DNA of 64,000 bases from Apostichopus japonicus (lineage: Eukaryota > Echinodermata > Holothuroidea > Aspidochirotida > Stichopodidae). The position numbers were made by a program, and so were the translations under genes. Every line of letters starts with the position of its first letter. Position 1 is the first letter of the stretch. Location of the stretch: assembly GCF_037975245.1 (NCBI RefSeq), contig NC_092573.1, positions 1,174,001-1,238,000 on the forward strand, given 5' to 3'. Positions 1 through 64,000 of the stretch are shown one piece after another. Under the pieces are notes generated by a model. That model worked only from the letters and a program-made list of their open reading frames with translations. It did no database searches and was not told the origin of the DNA.

Positions 1-414
1 GGAGGGGTCTAAGGGGAGGGGGTGTCCCCCTCCCCTTTGGAAATTTTTTAGTTTTGAAACGTCCTTAGATGCAATCTGGTGCATATTTTAAGTCAAATTT
101 GATTTGCCGACGGATCTGGAAGTGGTGACTGAAATGGGGGAGGGGTCTAAGGGTAGGGGGTCTACCCCTCCCCTTTGGAAAATTTTTAGTTTTGAAACGT
201 CCTTAGATGCAATCTGGTGCATATTTTAAGTCAAATTTGGCACGGAAGAAGCTCCCGTTCTCCTTTTCTCTATTCAGCTTTCCTTCTTTCTTCCCCTTCC
301 GCTCTCTTCACCTTTTCTCCTTTTGCCGACAGACCCAAAATTTGCCGACAGCGACCAAATTATTGGGGGGGGGGGTGTGACACCCCCCACACCCCCCCGC
401 TCGCTACGCCCCTG
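1..414. mobile_element. hAT-type MITE, copy 1 (left end outside window)
   Basis: About 414 bases are nearly identical to the complete copy at 814-1313, ending in the same ...CGCTCGCTACGCCCCTG terminus at 414. Its left end lies before the window, so its target duplication cannot be checked. It contains the internal unit GATTTGCCGACGGATCTGG and a perfect hairpin at about 11-38 formed by AAGGGGAGGGGG, a TGT loop and its complement. It has no coding capacity. Confidence 0.8.
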
Positions 415-805
415 ACCTTATACATCTTATATCCTTATAAATAAAACATAACCTTATACAATTTTTATAGTCTTATAAAAGTTGTGATGCTATGGCCGGC
501 TCCTCTTTTATACGTACCCATCAAACAAACTTACCCTGGTCCTTCCTAGGAAAAGCTGTCTGAGAACACCAGTACAATGCTAATGTGGCTATCACTGAAA
601 GCCTAATAATAGTAATATAGTCAGTATTGCGAAGTTCGGCATACTGCGAGGTTCGGACACCCTAAGAAATACACGATTTCACCATGAAAATCTACAGGAA
701 GAGTCAAATTTCACCAAAAAGTACGAAGCTACAGTTATTTTCTCTCCAAAATGATCCGCGTGCAAGAAATTACTTACATATTTGTCAATAAAATGACGAA
801 GATCT
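415..805. other. Spacer between the two MITE copies
   Basis: The sequence is AT-rich with repeated CTTATA-like words near 418-480. No open frame, RNA gene or recognisable repeat was found. The two MITE copies are only about 400 bp apart. Confidence 0.5.
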
Positions 806-813
806 ATGAAGTC

Positions 814-1313
814 CAGGGGCGTAGCGAAGGGGTTTTTGTTGGGGGGGGGTGTGGAGAATTTGATTTGCCGACGGATCTGGAAGTGGTGACTGAAATGGGG
901 GAGGGGTCTAAGGGGAGGGGGTGTCCCCCTCCCCTTTGGAAATTTTTTAGTTTTGAAACGTCCTTAGATGCAATCTGGTGTATATTTTAAGTCAAATTTG
1001 ATTTGCCGACGGATCTGGAAGTGGTGACTGAAATGGGGGAGGGGTCTAAGGGTAGGGGGTCTACCCCTCCCCTTTGGAAATTTTTTAGTTTTGAAACGTC
1101 CTTAGATGCAATCTGGTGCATATTTTAAGTCAAATTTGGCACGGAAGAAGCTCCCGTTCTCCTTTTCTCTATTCAGCTTTCCTTCTTTCTTCCCCTTCCG
1201 CTCTCTTCACCTTTTCTCCTTTTGCCGACAGACCCAAAATTTGCCGACAGCGACCAAATTATTGGGGGTGTGTGACACCCCCCCACACCCCCCCCCCGCT
1301 CGCTACGCCCCTG
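814..1313. mobile_element. hAT-type MITE, complete 500-bp copy with 8-bp target duplication
   Basis: The element starts CAGGGGCGTAGCGA and ends with the inverted form TCGCTACGCCCCTG. It is flanked on both sides by the 8-bp direct repeat ATGAAGTC (806-813 and 1314-1321). An 8-bp duplication and CAG...CTG ends are typical of hAT elements. Inside, a 138-bp unit starting GATTTGCCGACGG is duplicated (862 and 1000), each carrying a G-run/C-run hairpin. It has no transposase, so it must have been moved by another element. Confidence 0.88.
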
Positions 1314-1321
1314 ATGAAGTC

Positions 1322-4300
1322 TGTTATAATTACTGAAAGAGCAACTGCGCCACCAATTTTATCACCAGCGCCACACTGTGGGTTGCGTGTCCGAACTTCG
1401 CAATACTCTAGCAAAGAAATACCAGTTCCACAATCACGAAGAATCTTCTTGGAAAGCAACGTGAAAACAGTTTGCAGGAAAGAAAGTTTGGCCGTGTATC
1501 GTACTGTAACAAAATTCTCCCACCTTATGAAGTATATTTTCAAATGATTTATACCAGAAGATTTAGTTTTGGGGTGTTTTAAGTCTTAAGTGTCCGAACT
1601 TCGAAGTCACCATGCTACTAGTAATAATAGGCCTAGGCTAGGCCTATATATATTTTATGCATTAGGCCAATGCCTAAGTAGCCTTCAGAAGTACAAAGAT
1701 GTGTAAACGTAATTATACAAAAATTCATGAAGGGCAATCAAACAAACTTATCATGGCCCTTGCTCTGAAAAGCTACCTGAACCCCAGTACTATCCTTAAA
1801 TGTATGTTACAAAAACGAAGGCCTAATATTAATTAAATGCACTACGTAAAATTCAAAAGTACACAATATGTATATGCATTCAGCATGCAATACACTACCT
1901 TGCGTACCTAACTACAGTAAAGAAATTGGTCGCGAGGGTAGCCATTTTCGTATATCTAACATGTAGCTGTCCATGAGTCATAGCCAATCTGCTATAAACT
2001 ATAGACTTGGAGGCGGGGCTTAATCATCAAAAACGGACCTTTTTACTAAAAGTAGGGGCGGCAGCTCAGTGTTGTTTTAAGAAAGAAAAATCATTTAAAC
2101 ATCAAATAAAGCAAATAAAAGCCATAAAATGTCATTTCCAGCTAGTAAAAGTTTTATTCATACCTACCTGTAAAAACAAATGGAAGTTTAAAATGTTAAT
2201 AAAAAATATAATAAATAGGACCCTATCTTAGACGATACCACTGTTAAAAGACAATTATATTCTATTCTCTTTCATAAAACATTAGACTGCAGATAACAAA
2301 CCAATCGCTGAGAAGTAATATGTCACGTGCCCATAATAAACCATACACATCGAATAATAATTAACAAATGAGCAGGAAAACGTGGGGAAAAGTTCCCTAC
2401 AAACAAGTTTCGGAGCGTGTGCAAAAACGTTCTGGTTCAATCGTTTTTCAGTCCGATTTGGCCCGATTTCGACATAAATCGGTGAAAAAGTCATAGAATG
2501 AGATAAAATTCTCGAATAAAAAATAGTAACATTTGTTGGTCTATATGATATATTCTTGCTCTGGAAATTCCAGAGAAAAAGAGCTTTGTATGAAGACGCT
2601 GAAAAATTTTTAAGAGAAGAGAGAGTCCCACTTACTGTTACAATATCTCTATACATGTAATGTATTGAGATAAAAAAAAAATGGATCTATATTTTGATAT
2701 TTGTATCAAACCCTACGTGTCTTATTTCTATACAGGACAACAATTAGCTACTATCACATGGCTCGAACAGGTAACCTTTTAACACCACACACCCTCCAGT
2801 AGTTTTATTTGTCCAATGACCTAAAGATGAATTCTTGGAGTCAGATAAGGAGATGGTTATCAACATAAGGAGCTATTTTAACCTTTACTGTAGAGGCACT
2901 TCATGCACATGAACGCTAGGAGGGTCTTTTTCCAATGCCTTGAAGGCCTAAAATAATACAGGTTATCCTGGGATAAATGCAGGTTATAAATATAACTCAC
3001 TTGAAGCAAACTTCAGGGTTGGATTCCCTCATTTTCGATATTAAAAATGGCAGCTTTTTGTTGTTTGTGCATATATAAGATCTATTATGACAAACATAAC
3101 ATTGGAATATTTCGTTTTACTTCAGGATTCATGTTTTGGGCCAATTGAGAACTAGAAACCTGTTTCAATTTTTTTGTACAATATAATATGGTAAGTTGTT
3201 GTACTTTATTATTTAATGATATCATTAAATAATGTATTATTCCATTAATTGATTTATAGTTATCATGAAGGAATTTCAGGTAACATTTAATCTGTTTAGT
3301 GATATCTATAGATGATCCAACATAGTGATATCAACATTTAAGAAACAAAAAATTCATAAATCAGCTAGTCCATCTTAATTTTAATCCTCCATACATTTAA
3401 GGCTTTGACATTAATTTGTTCGTCTTGCTTTATATCATTTTGTCGATTGCTCTACTTTAATTTTAATGTAAGCACGTGCATATAACACACTATAAGGTCT
3501 CATCTGAACATACCTTCAACTATCCAATTAATTTATTGAATACTTTCCTGTGCCATCCACTGTATGATTTGTAAAGTCCTATACGCTGGTCATTAGTGAT
3601 TCTGAGGGTTTTTAACATCGATCATGGCATACAGATACTATCCTATAGTAATAATTTGTAAGATGTCATGCATTGCACTTACCTATGTTGCACTTAAAGA
3701 TACTGTTGAACTGAAATAGCCACACATTTTGTAATAGCAATGAATGCACACACCCCACTCATTGCTTCTTGTTGTCTCATTGAAGCCATTTATTCCAAGA
3801 CAAAGTCACACTATATAGTGGGAAAGAAGTTCAAAGAAGTACTTCACTCTGCTAAAATGAGTCTCTCCTGGAACGTCCCTCGTATCCATTCACGTTGTTT
3901 TACTTTCGCTGCACTCTTCTCAGTTCTTAATTCTCTAACAAAACATTAACTGGCATGATTGATAAAACAGCTCAGCAGCTACTATAGCACACAAAGAAAC
4001 ACTAAAACTATGAGACAAATGTTCCTGATCAGGCTAATTAAGTCATATAATGTTCACATCTCTTTCCTTAGCTTTATATCACTGAATGTATCATTAAGCA
4101 GCCTTGTTCCACAGGACATAACATTGGACCTTCTGACTTTACATATCAACCTCCTCCCCCTCCCCCTACTCCTTTCCTACTCCTTCACCCTCCCTAGGGA
4201 TTTCAAGTATCCTTTAATTCCTGCCTATTTGTAATTCTTCTATTACTCTGCAAGGAACAGTTGAAGAAGTAAACCTTCATTTGTCTTTACCATTTTCATA

Positions 4301-5623
4301 TTTTATGACATATTTCGTTTTAAATGAGACATTAGCAAATGACAAAGTCTTTCCACCTTTTGTCAAATGTTATTCTTTTAAAAAATGGGGCTCGTAATTG
4401 ATGAAAAGAGGTTCCATAACTTCCGTAATGAATCCGATTATATTAAAAATGCATAAAGGGATAAAAAAGATGAAGAAAAAAAGAGGCGACTATATACTGA
4501 GCAGAACTTGACTGAGAAATGAATTGCATACGAACGTAACTCCTGGCATAGAAACCCATCGAAAAAAATTACTCCGGTAGCACCTGGCTTGAACGGTCCT
4601 AAAAATGCATGATTCACCCAAACAAATGCATAATGAAATTGATACACCCACCAGACTTTTAACTCCCACAGGAATTTTGTTTTTTTTTTCTTTCCTTTGC
4701 TGTATTTACCATTATGTCTGGAGCTATCAATCTCTCAGAAAAACGAACCCTTTCACAATTCCTCCCACTGAGAATAAATGATAATGGTGGATGAATCTGT
4801 TCAACTCTTCAATTGCCAAACAATCCTGATGATTGCCTTTGCATAATATGTCCGCTTGAATGTCATCCTTCAGATCTAAACATGATCAGCATATATGTAA
4901 ATTGAGCCTTAATCTTAAGGTTTTGGGTAATAACCCGTACACTCTGATATAAAAGAACACTGCGCGAAACGTCACCTTTCCCTAGTGCACTTAAACATTG
5001 TTTTATGAAGTGTGCAAGAAAAATGTGGATTTCAAAATGACCTTCACTTTGCACAGAATATGAGCCACTAGTAATGTAACAGAAGATTGAGTACCTGACT
5101 AACATACAACTACTGCTAGTTATGGGATACAGCCAAATGTATTGCAAAACCTGACTGACATACAACTACTGCTAGTTATGAGATACAGCCAAATGTATTG
5201 CAACACCCCCTTTGTCTTGTCTTTATCACCTCTGTTACTCAAACAACTTCACCATCATTGGTGACGGGCTGGTACCTGCACGTTCCACGAGAATGTGTAA
5301 ACCACTTAACAGGCGGATGCTATATGTCATATTCATCACCCTACAAAATGGCCAGCACCACTGCTCTAATGACTTAATAACTGGAGGAAAATTATCTGTA
5401 AAAACTCAACAGTATCATGGTATTCTCTTTCATCCTTACACATTAAACAGACAGATTATCCATTCACATAAATCCTCTCCCTGGAATTTAAAAAGAAAAA
5501 AAAATGTGAAAGAAAAGAAAAAGAAAAAGAATCCTTATACTTTTACAAACTTGGTCACCATAGATACTCTACTCTTGATCTGGCTTTCTCTGTGATTATT
5601 GCAAACCAATCGTTTAGAGGAAC
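1322..5623. other. 3' flank of the kinase gene; no recognised gene
   Basis: This AT-rich sequence lies downstream (in gene sense) of the CAMK4-like stop codon. The nearest part may be the 3' untranslated region, but I saw no clear poly(A) signal close to the stop. It contains a perfect 26-bp palindrome at 3208-3233 and a 57-bp tandem duplication at 5095-5206. Short open frames here show no recognisable protein features. Confidence 0.4.
5095..5206. repeat. Two-copy tandem duplication, 57-bp period
   Basis: The segment CTGACTAACATACAACTACT ... CCAAATGTATTGCAA is repeated immediately with only a few differences (CTGACTGACATAC..., GTTATGAG for GTTATGGG). It lies about 0.5 kb beyond the kinase stop codon and may be in the 3' untranslated region. 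No function is apparent. Confidence 0.85.
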
Positions 5624-57977
<52,354 letters not shown>

Positions 57978-58646
57978 CTGTGAAGAATAATGGAAAAGCA
58001 ACCCTTAAAAATTAAAAAGAATTGTGCTTTTAATTACTTGCACACAGACAGACTATATGCTTCCTTGAAACAGACATCTGCTGGTTACACTTTAATACTG
58101 CAATATTCTGTGTTAAAAATTGTTCACAAAAAAACATGTCAACAATTTGAGAATGCATCATAATTAAGGCAAAGTATGTTGGGTTAATTCATATAAAGCA
58201 CTTAATTTTATATTGCAATGTTCATTTCGGTTACGATAAACCGAAAGCCATTTTGGGAGGCAAAGGTGTGCAGTATACATAGAGTGGAACATCTGCCACA
58301 TACTATGATGAATATGGAACAAAGGATATTACAGCTCATTTATAAGTGTAATTGCAGGAAATCATACAACACATTAAGAGCTAAGCAATTTACTCACTTC
58401 AGACATGGTTAAGCGAGGATGCGATGGGAGTGTGGAGACAGGTATGGAGCACAGTACAATGAAGTAGATCTAGTTTTATGTTGGAACTATCTTAAACACC
58501 AGAAATGAGAATTAATTAGTAACCGTTAAGTCTATACTCATGCTGCCTTAAAAATGTGGTTTGCTTAATTACAACATTCTTTAGCACAATATAGGAAACT
58601 TGTCAATTCCACTGGCTTAAATACTCATGCTCCATACTTGCTGGCC
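57978..58646 (-). other. Upstream intron or 5' region of CAMK4-like gene
   Basis: AT-rich sequence beyond the first recognised kinase exon. The CACAG acceptor at 57978-57982 implies an intron here, so a further 5' exon must exist. A decayed DIRS-type terminus may be present near 58428-58470 (GGAGACAGGTATGGAG). No start exon was recognised. Confidence 0.6.
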
Positions 58647-58811
58647 CATAGCCAGACTGGGACACAGGAGGGTCATGTCTCTCCCCCTCTTCCCCCCCCC
58701 ACCCATCTGTGCCTCAATCATGTGTGCAAATCTGTCACAAGTTACAGGACACTTTGTTGGTGCCCCTCCGTAAATTGTTGTTGCTTTTCCAACTCAGAAT
58801 TTCTGGCTATG
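58647..58811. mobile_element. MITE family 'TAGCCAG', copy C
   Basis: Begins CATAGCCAGA and ends TCTGGCTATG, an inverted pair. The interior has CACAAGTTACAGGACAC, GTGCCCCTCCGTAAATTGTT and CCAACTCAGAATT as in the other copies. No clear target duplication. A DIRS end starts only about 45 bp further on. Confidence 0.75.
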
Positions 58812-58855
58812 AGTGTACATACTTGTCTGAATTTCTGGCCCAAGTTTTTCCGGAA

Positions 58856-58969
58856 GGGGGGTCCGGTCATAGAGGGCGCACAGTGTTATTTATTTACCAG
58901 GACTTTATAGGCACGGTAGAATGAGGTGCTAAGGTTGTGAGGAGACAGGTAAGCGAGGAGCGAAGTAAA
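58856..58969 (+). mobile_element. Solitary DIRS right terminal repeat
   Basis: Starts at GGGGGGTCCGGTCATAGAGG and runs through GCACGGTAGAATGAGGTGCT to GAGCGAAGTAAAT. It is nearly identical to 49240-49353 except for one ATTT insertion in the TTATTATTT region. No internal DIRS sequence accompanies it. Confidence 0.88.
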
Positions 58970-60548
58970 TCAATATATTCAGAGAAAGAGATATGACATG
59001 TATGATGTTGACTTGTTAGTAGAATCATAGCATATCCCAAAAGTGACCAACTTTTCATCTTTCACTCAAAATGGGAAACATAAGTTAGATTTAATAACCA
59101 TCCACAGGTTGTGAGATGTGTTTGTTTCAGACCACATATATCTTGATTATTGTTAATAATGATGGATCGACCGCAAGGACGAAAACAAAACAAAAAAATT
59201 CACATGAAGTTAGGATGTCTTCACAATCACATAAACTCTTTCTCATGAGTATGAAAGGAAGCACAATCATCCTATTCAGCATTTTATGTTAGCTGTCTTT
59301 TATTGTCAACAGTCAGTTCTATAAAAATAAAAAATAAATTTCATTCCTTTGGTATTAACACAGAAACAATTTAACACTAAAATGTAATTTATAAAATTTT
59401 GCAAGAGCTGTACCCTCACTGCATGGTTTGGGTATGTACATGTGATGATACAGTGCAAATCTCACCGCTTCAATCACACAATTCTATACATAATACCAAG
59501 TGAAGTGAAGTGGTAACACTCAGCAGTCCTCCCAACAATGGCTTCCAATGTCTAGGTTACTTATACACTCCCTAAAAGGCAAATTTTAGAAACACCCTTT
59601 TCAAAGCAATTCTACACAATCTACGCGGTATGGAAATTGTTTTCTATGAAATATTAGTCTACATTCAATATCAAAAGTTAACCTTTCAAAAGTAGATGTT
59701 CCATAAAAGCACAATGGATTAACAATCATATCAGAAAACAATGAGGCATTGTGATACCTTAAGGCAGGTTTTATCATTACATGTAACACTATGACACCTT
59801 CTGTTCTTGTGAGGGCAGCAAATGTATCTATCATAATGATTTTAGTGCGCTCTCTTTCTGCAAACTGTTCGGCATGTTGTCCTATACTAAGCTTTGACAT
59901 GTTAGTCAAATTCCAGCATGCCTTTGCCTGTTACATGGTTGATTCAATTGAAAGCAGACCTATGAGATGACAAGTGCCCTCATTGTACAATCTGGATCAT
60001 GACTGCTTCTTAGCGTCCATTTTCGTAGCTACTAACTCCTTCCTACAACCTACAATGCAACTGTTCCTTTGCCATGAACCTTTGCAGTGCCTATCGTAAT
60101 TTCTTCTGAATTCCCCTCGGTTGAAGTCCCCTTTCCTCTTCAGGACGACAACCTATCCCGTCTGGAACCAGCTGCAAATATCGCCAAACAGACGGACGGA
60201 TCACTCAGCCACTGAGGGCTATCATACACTAGGGCTATGAATGAAATTCATAGCAAAGTTAAATCAATACCTCCATCTGGTCAAATCAATACAAGAAAGA
60301 GTTCATAAACTCAGTGCGATGACTTTTAGAGGGAAGTTAAATACCATCAAACATTTTCCAGATCCCAGCAATTAATTGCATGATTTTTTTCTTTCTCCAT
60401 GACCTCTATCGTGGGAAAGTTCCCAAATTCCAACACATTCTCACTCAGTTAATTTTAACACTCATTTCTCACTATTAAAACTCATGACTTCGTCGTCAAG
60501 AGGCACAGACCAGTAGATGGAAAAATATTGAATCCTAGGTAACCGTTT
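58970..60548. other. No recognised gene
   Basis: AT-rich sequence. The part 59990-60200 is less AT-rich but gives no recognisable reading frame on either strand. I looked here for the missing first kinase exon and did not find one. Confidence 0.5.
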
Positions 60549-60750
60549 ATGGACAAAAATCCGAAGGAAATAATCCACTCGAAAATATGTGATCAAGGCA
60601 CTTTGAACGGTAGCATGAGAAGGAAGGACATTGACCGGAGGGGACGGTCATACAGGGTGCACAGTGCTAAAAGGTTACCAGGACATTCTAGGCACGGTAG
60701 AACGAGGGTGCTAAGGTTGTGGGGAGACACGTAAGCGAGGAGCGAAGTTA
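60549..60750 (+). mobile_element. DIRS right-end fragment, older and longer
   Basis: About 200 bases correspond to 49150-49353: AAATCCGAAGGAAATA, AACGGTAGCATGAGAAGGA, GGTCATACAGGGTGCACAGT, GGCACGGTAGAACGAGG and GGAGCGAAGTTAA. It has many substitutions compared with the copy at 58856, so it is an older insertion or remnant. Confidence 0.82.
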
Positions 60751-61254
60751 ACTCCCCAATCTCACTACCTGTAGATCACCAAATTTCCACTCTTCAAGCA
60801 GAGTCAATGATCTAGATAAAGTATTGTAAAACAAAGGTCACCCATGGATCTTACTTAACTAACTCTACATCTGTACATACCATCTATATGGGTAGGATAC
60901 AGTGTGAAATACAAGCCAGTTTTTAGCATGTTTAGAGTGCATGACCTGTAGAAATGTAGAAGCTAAGTAGAACTTTACCAGTGTCATATTTAAGCTACAG
61001 TCAGGAGCTAACAATGTGAAACAGTTGAATGAACACTGGTATAAGCAATGAATTAGATAAATTCCAGGTTTTGTTTAAGGAACTTAATTCCCCCCTAAAA
61101 AAACAAATATATACACAGAAAATCACAGTGAAACAGCCACAAGTTTCTCTTTAATAGAACTGAGTCCATTCAGCAAAATTTATGTCAGTTTTTAACCTAA
61201 ACAGTACAGTAGTTACACACATGCATTGTGTGTAACCTTCTAAACATTGTCTTG
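60751..61254. other. No recognised gene
   Basis: AT-rich sequence between a DIRS fragment and the LINE remnant. Nothing identifiable, though its right part may belong to the decayed LINE. Confidence 0.4.
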
Positions 61255-61862
61255 AAGCTGCTAAAAGAGCTAAGGTTTTAGGTATGATCAAGAGGAATTT
61301 CAGTTTTCTGAAAGAAGACATAGTAGTTAGGCTTTATAAGCAGTTGGTTAGGCCTCATATTTTGCTAAAGACTGATAAGGAAGTACTCGAAAGGTCCTGA
61401 AGGAGGGCAACTAGGATGATTAGTTCCTTAAAGAGTGTTCCTTATTATAGGCGGTTACAACTGTTGAATCTCACCACACTGGAGCTTAGGAGGTTACTTA
61501 CGTGGTGACTTGATTCATGCTTTCAAGATTGTGTATGGTTTTGACACTTTATCCTTCACTGACTTTTTCATGTTTGCTAATAGTAGTTGTACCAGAGGTC
61601 ATTGTCTTTAACTCCAAAAGTCACAAAGTAGGATTAATATTCAGCATAACATCTATTAGAACTAAATAGGGTTTGCCTGAGAAAGTTGTACTTGCAGCAA
61701 GTAGTGTGATGGGTTTAAGAATGCTTTGGACAAACACTTTAAGCATTGCAATTGGGTCTGAGTGTTTGTGTCTTCAGTTTTTTTCCTCTCCTATAGGGTC
61801 CTTGATGGGGACTCGAGTGTCCCTCCTGATCCCTTTTTTCTACTAAACTAAACTAAACTAAT
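61255..61862 (+). pseudogene. Decayed LINE (non-LTR retrotransposon) 3' end
   Basis: The plus strand gives KRAKVLGMIKRNFSFLKEDI, VVRLYKQLVRPHI, then a stop, RRATRMISSLKSVPYYRRLQ and LLNLTTLELRRLL. This is the thumb region after the reverse transcriptase catalytic motif of CR1/L2-like elements (LGxIKRN...LYxxLVRP...QRRATR). Stops and frameshifts are present. It ends with a GGGTCC...GGGACTC hairpin-like stretch and a short (ACTAA)n tail at 61843-61861, as expected for the 3' end of such LINEs. Confidence 0.85.
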
Positions 61863-63857
61863 GTTCAAAATTTTTAACTGTTCTGGGCCTGCCCCAGAAA
61901 AGATAATCAACGTGCATAGAGAACTTTGACAATTTGAGACTTCAGGAATAAATTGTTGTTATTATTTGTAAGCCTTTCTTGAAGCCAGGATTAAAGTAGA
62001 ACATAATGAAAAGTGAGATAAACATTCACAAGATGTTTTAGTCCCAGAGCTTAATCAGTGGATTTGCAAGAACTTATGATGAAGGAAATTTCAAAGTTAA
62101 CAGATGACAGCTCCTCAGAGTGACCCAACAAGGCTGGAAAAATAGAGAAACCTAGCCAATATCAGCCATGCAATCGGGTATAAGAATCACTGCAACAAGT
62201 GAATGCCAAAGTTCACCTTATTATTAACAACATTACAGGGAGTTACTGTCAAACTAATCATAGTATGGTAAGACTTGGCCTTGTATTAAACTTACACTGC
62301 AGTCTCCTACATATACAGAGCCAAGTAGAGATTCCTACTCACTGAACAGCTAATAATCTAAACCACTTTTCAAGTTGACTCAGCATTGATCAATAGCTTC
62401 AACTACAACAACAAGAGATCATAAAAGGATCAATCCCTTATAATACTATAGGTACTTCTTTGTCCAAAGTTTAAATTAAATGCAGAGACATTTTGAAGTG
62501 CTAACAATTTATTGAACTTATCACATTATAGGGAGCCACAGCTTCCATTTCAAAAGCAATGATCAATCTACTTATCTTTTGTTTGACACAAAAGGTTTAA
62601 TACAGGAATAGGGATAAAACTGCAAATTTAGCAGATAAGTCACTCCATTGCTTCTGTGTTAGTAATTTGGTAAATAAGTAATAGCATCTGTCGTTCATAT
62701 AGCATACAACCGAGAACAATGTCACATAAAATACAGTGCTGTATGCACAACCTACAGTACTCATCTTAACACTTAGGAAGCTGAAAATAATTATCATCAA
62801 ATTTTAGGGAAAGGCAGTACACTGCACAGTTTATCCCATGTACAGTAGTTTGGGCAAACTTAGAGTTCCCTGCACCAGTATATATATATATATAGACAAA
62901 ATTATAATTATTTTTGTTAGCAATGTTCACCTCCAGCCATGACAACATTAATTGTCATGTGAGAAACTTAACTTTCACCAAGGATGATATCCTCCGGCTT
63001 CGAAATATCCTCACTTTAAGAATGGCTGCAGTGAATTATGTGTCAATAACACAGTCCAGCTAGTATTTGTGTTGGCAAAATATATGCATTTGATGTATTA
63101 GACATCAAAGGCATATATACAGTATGATCATTAATTAGAGAATATTAATGAAAAACAACACAAAGTAATCAATTCTACCAGCAAATGAAAAACCGTGTAG
63201 TTCTAATGGACGTGTACAAGATCGTCAGTCTCTCAGACAAAATTCATGAGTAGGGTAAAATGTTAATTGGTCGTCATACCCTCCGGGACAGTCCAATTTC
63301 TGTTCGGACAATCGAAATCAGTCTCAAATTTTGCTCTGATGAGGCATACTACTACCTGTCTTGCTTCCCTTTCTCAAGTTATTACATTGGATGCTCTATT
63401 CATCTCAAGAAGACAACCAATGCACACACACACACAAAAATGTAAGTGTACACAAAAATTTTGACTATGTCAACATGACTTGCATGTTTCCCTCTCATGA
63501 TGATAAAAAAATCTATTTATAATGTTTTCTATTGGACTGAACACATCAATCAAAAGTAAGAACTTAGAATTCATTCACTTGCAAAATTAGGTCACAGCTT
63601 GAGTTTAAGATAAAAAGCCCCAACATATGCGAAACCAGGGCAAATTAAGTCATGCAGAGCCCTTCGACACTTGTTTCTACTGTAATCGACCATGCAATTT
63701 CACTCCTTTGTCAATGTTGAGATGTTTGATCAGCCTCATGAAACATGATGGTCTCTGGACTAGATAGTTTTATCGGTTCATGAAAAGAGCAAATGCCTTC
63801 ATCCATTCGTTCTTATGTTTCGCAGAGAGACAGAAAGGACTTCTACAGAGTGCACAG
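61863..63857. other. No recognised gene
   Basis: AT-rich sequence with a (TA)n microsatellite at 62878-62894 and a (CA)n stretch near 63422-63435. Searched on the minus strand for the CAMK4-like first exon without success. Confidence 0.5.
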
Positions 63858-64000
63858 CAGGCTTGGGGTAATCGTAATCAGTAATCGTAATCGATTACAA
63901 TCGATTACATTTTTTTAAGTAATCGTAATCGATTACTTTTGTGAAAATTACAAAGTAATCGTAATCGATTACAAGGGCAAAGTAATCGTAATCGTATTAC
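63858..64000. mobile_element. Probable left end of a hAT-like element with GTAATCG repeats (cut by window)
   Basis: From CAGGCTTGGGG onward the sequence is dominated by GTAATCGTAATCGATTAC, whose core GTAATCGATTAC is palindromic; about four units are visible before the window ends. A CAG start is typical of hAT ends, but the other end and target duplication are outside the window. Confidence 0.45.

Noticed and set aside
59990-60200. Candidate first exon of the CAMK4-like gene on the minus strand
   Set aside because: Less AT-rich than the surroundings, but no frame ends in a glycine-loop sequence with a phase-2 donor.

Overview
This window is eukaryotic nuclear DNA from an invertebrate. It has short exons with GT-AG introns of 1.4 to 26 kb, AT-rich introns, and many different transposable elements. 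A marine deuterostome, most likely an echinoderm, is a reasonable guess: it carries a CaMKIV-type kinase, a DIRS retrotransposon, tRNA-derived SINEs of a marine-invertebrate type and recurrent 'aggcctaggc' strings. The species cannot be fixed from the sequence alone.

One host gene is clear. It is a calcium/calmodulin-dependent protein kinase IV homologue (CAMK4-like) on the minus strand, running from beyond the right half of the window (first recognisable exon 57899-57977) to its stop codon at 5624-5626. Seven exons can be joined precisely at GT-AG sites with matching phases. They give 323 residues, from the end of the glycine loop through the complete catalytic core, the autoregulatory/calmodulin-binding segment and a short Pro/Ala-rich tail. 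The first exon or exons (N-terminus and start of the glycine loop) were not found and probably lie to the right of the window.

Almost everything else lies in the introns or flanks of this gene. From left to right: two copies of a hAT-type MITE (1-414 cut by the window edge, and 814-1313 with an 8-bp target duplication). Then the 3' flank and last exons of the kinase, one of which has its 3' splice site triplicated in tandem. Then a 17-kb intron holding a 7.5-kb inverted-repeat DNA transposon (18572-26073). Its minus-strand, two-exon transposase-like gene (about 1,011 codons) is intact except for one in-frame TAA. Then a 26-kb intron with a hammerhead-ribozyme-like motif (37201-37239), a 249-bp higher-order tandem repeat (38.0-39.6 kb), an 88-bp tandem array (41.57-42.37 kb), a complete-length but decayed DIRS retrotransposon (42968-49354) with inverted terminal repeats and an internal complementary region, two tRNA-derived SINEs nested in it, and several solitary DIRS ends. 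The right flank holds another MITE, more DIRS ends, a decayed LINE reverse-transcriptase tail, and at the edge the probable start of a hAT-like element rich in GTAATCG repeats.

The most noteworthy item is the transposon at 18.6-26.1 kb. It has about 30-bp inverted ends, subterminal TTACG/CGTAA palindromes with GGACAGA boxes, and a large protein with a basic N-terminal region, three candidate catalytic Asp residues and a distinct C-terminal domain. I compare it tentatively with the Sola superfamily. No functional protein can be claimed while the TAA stands.
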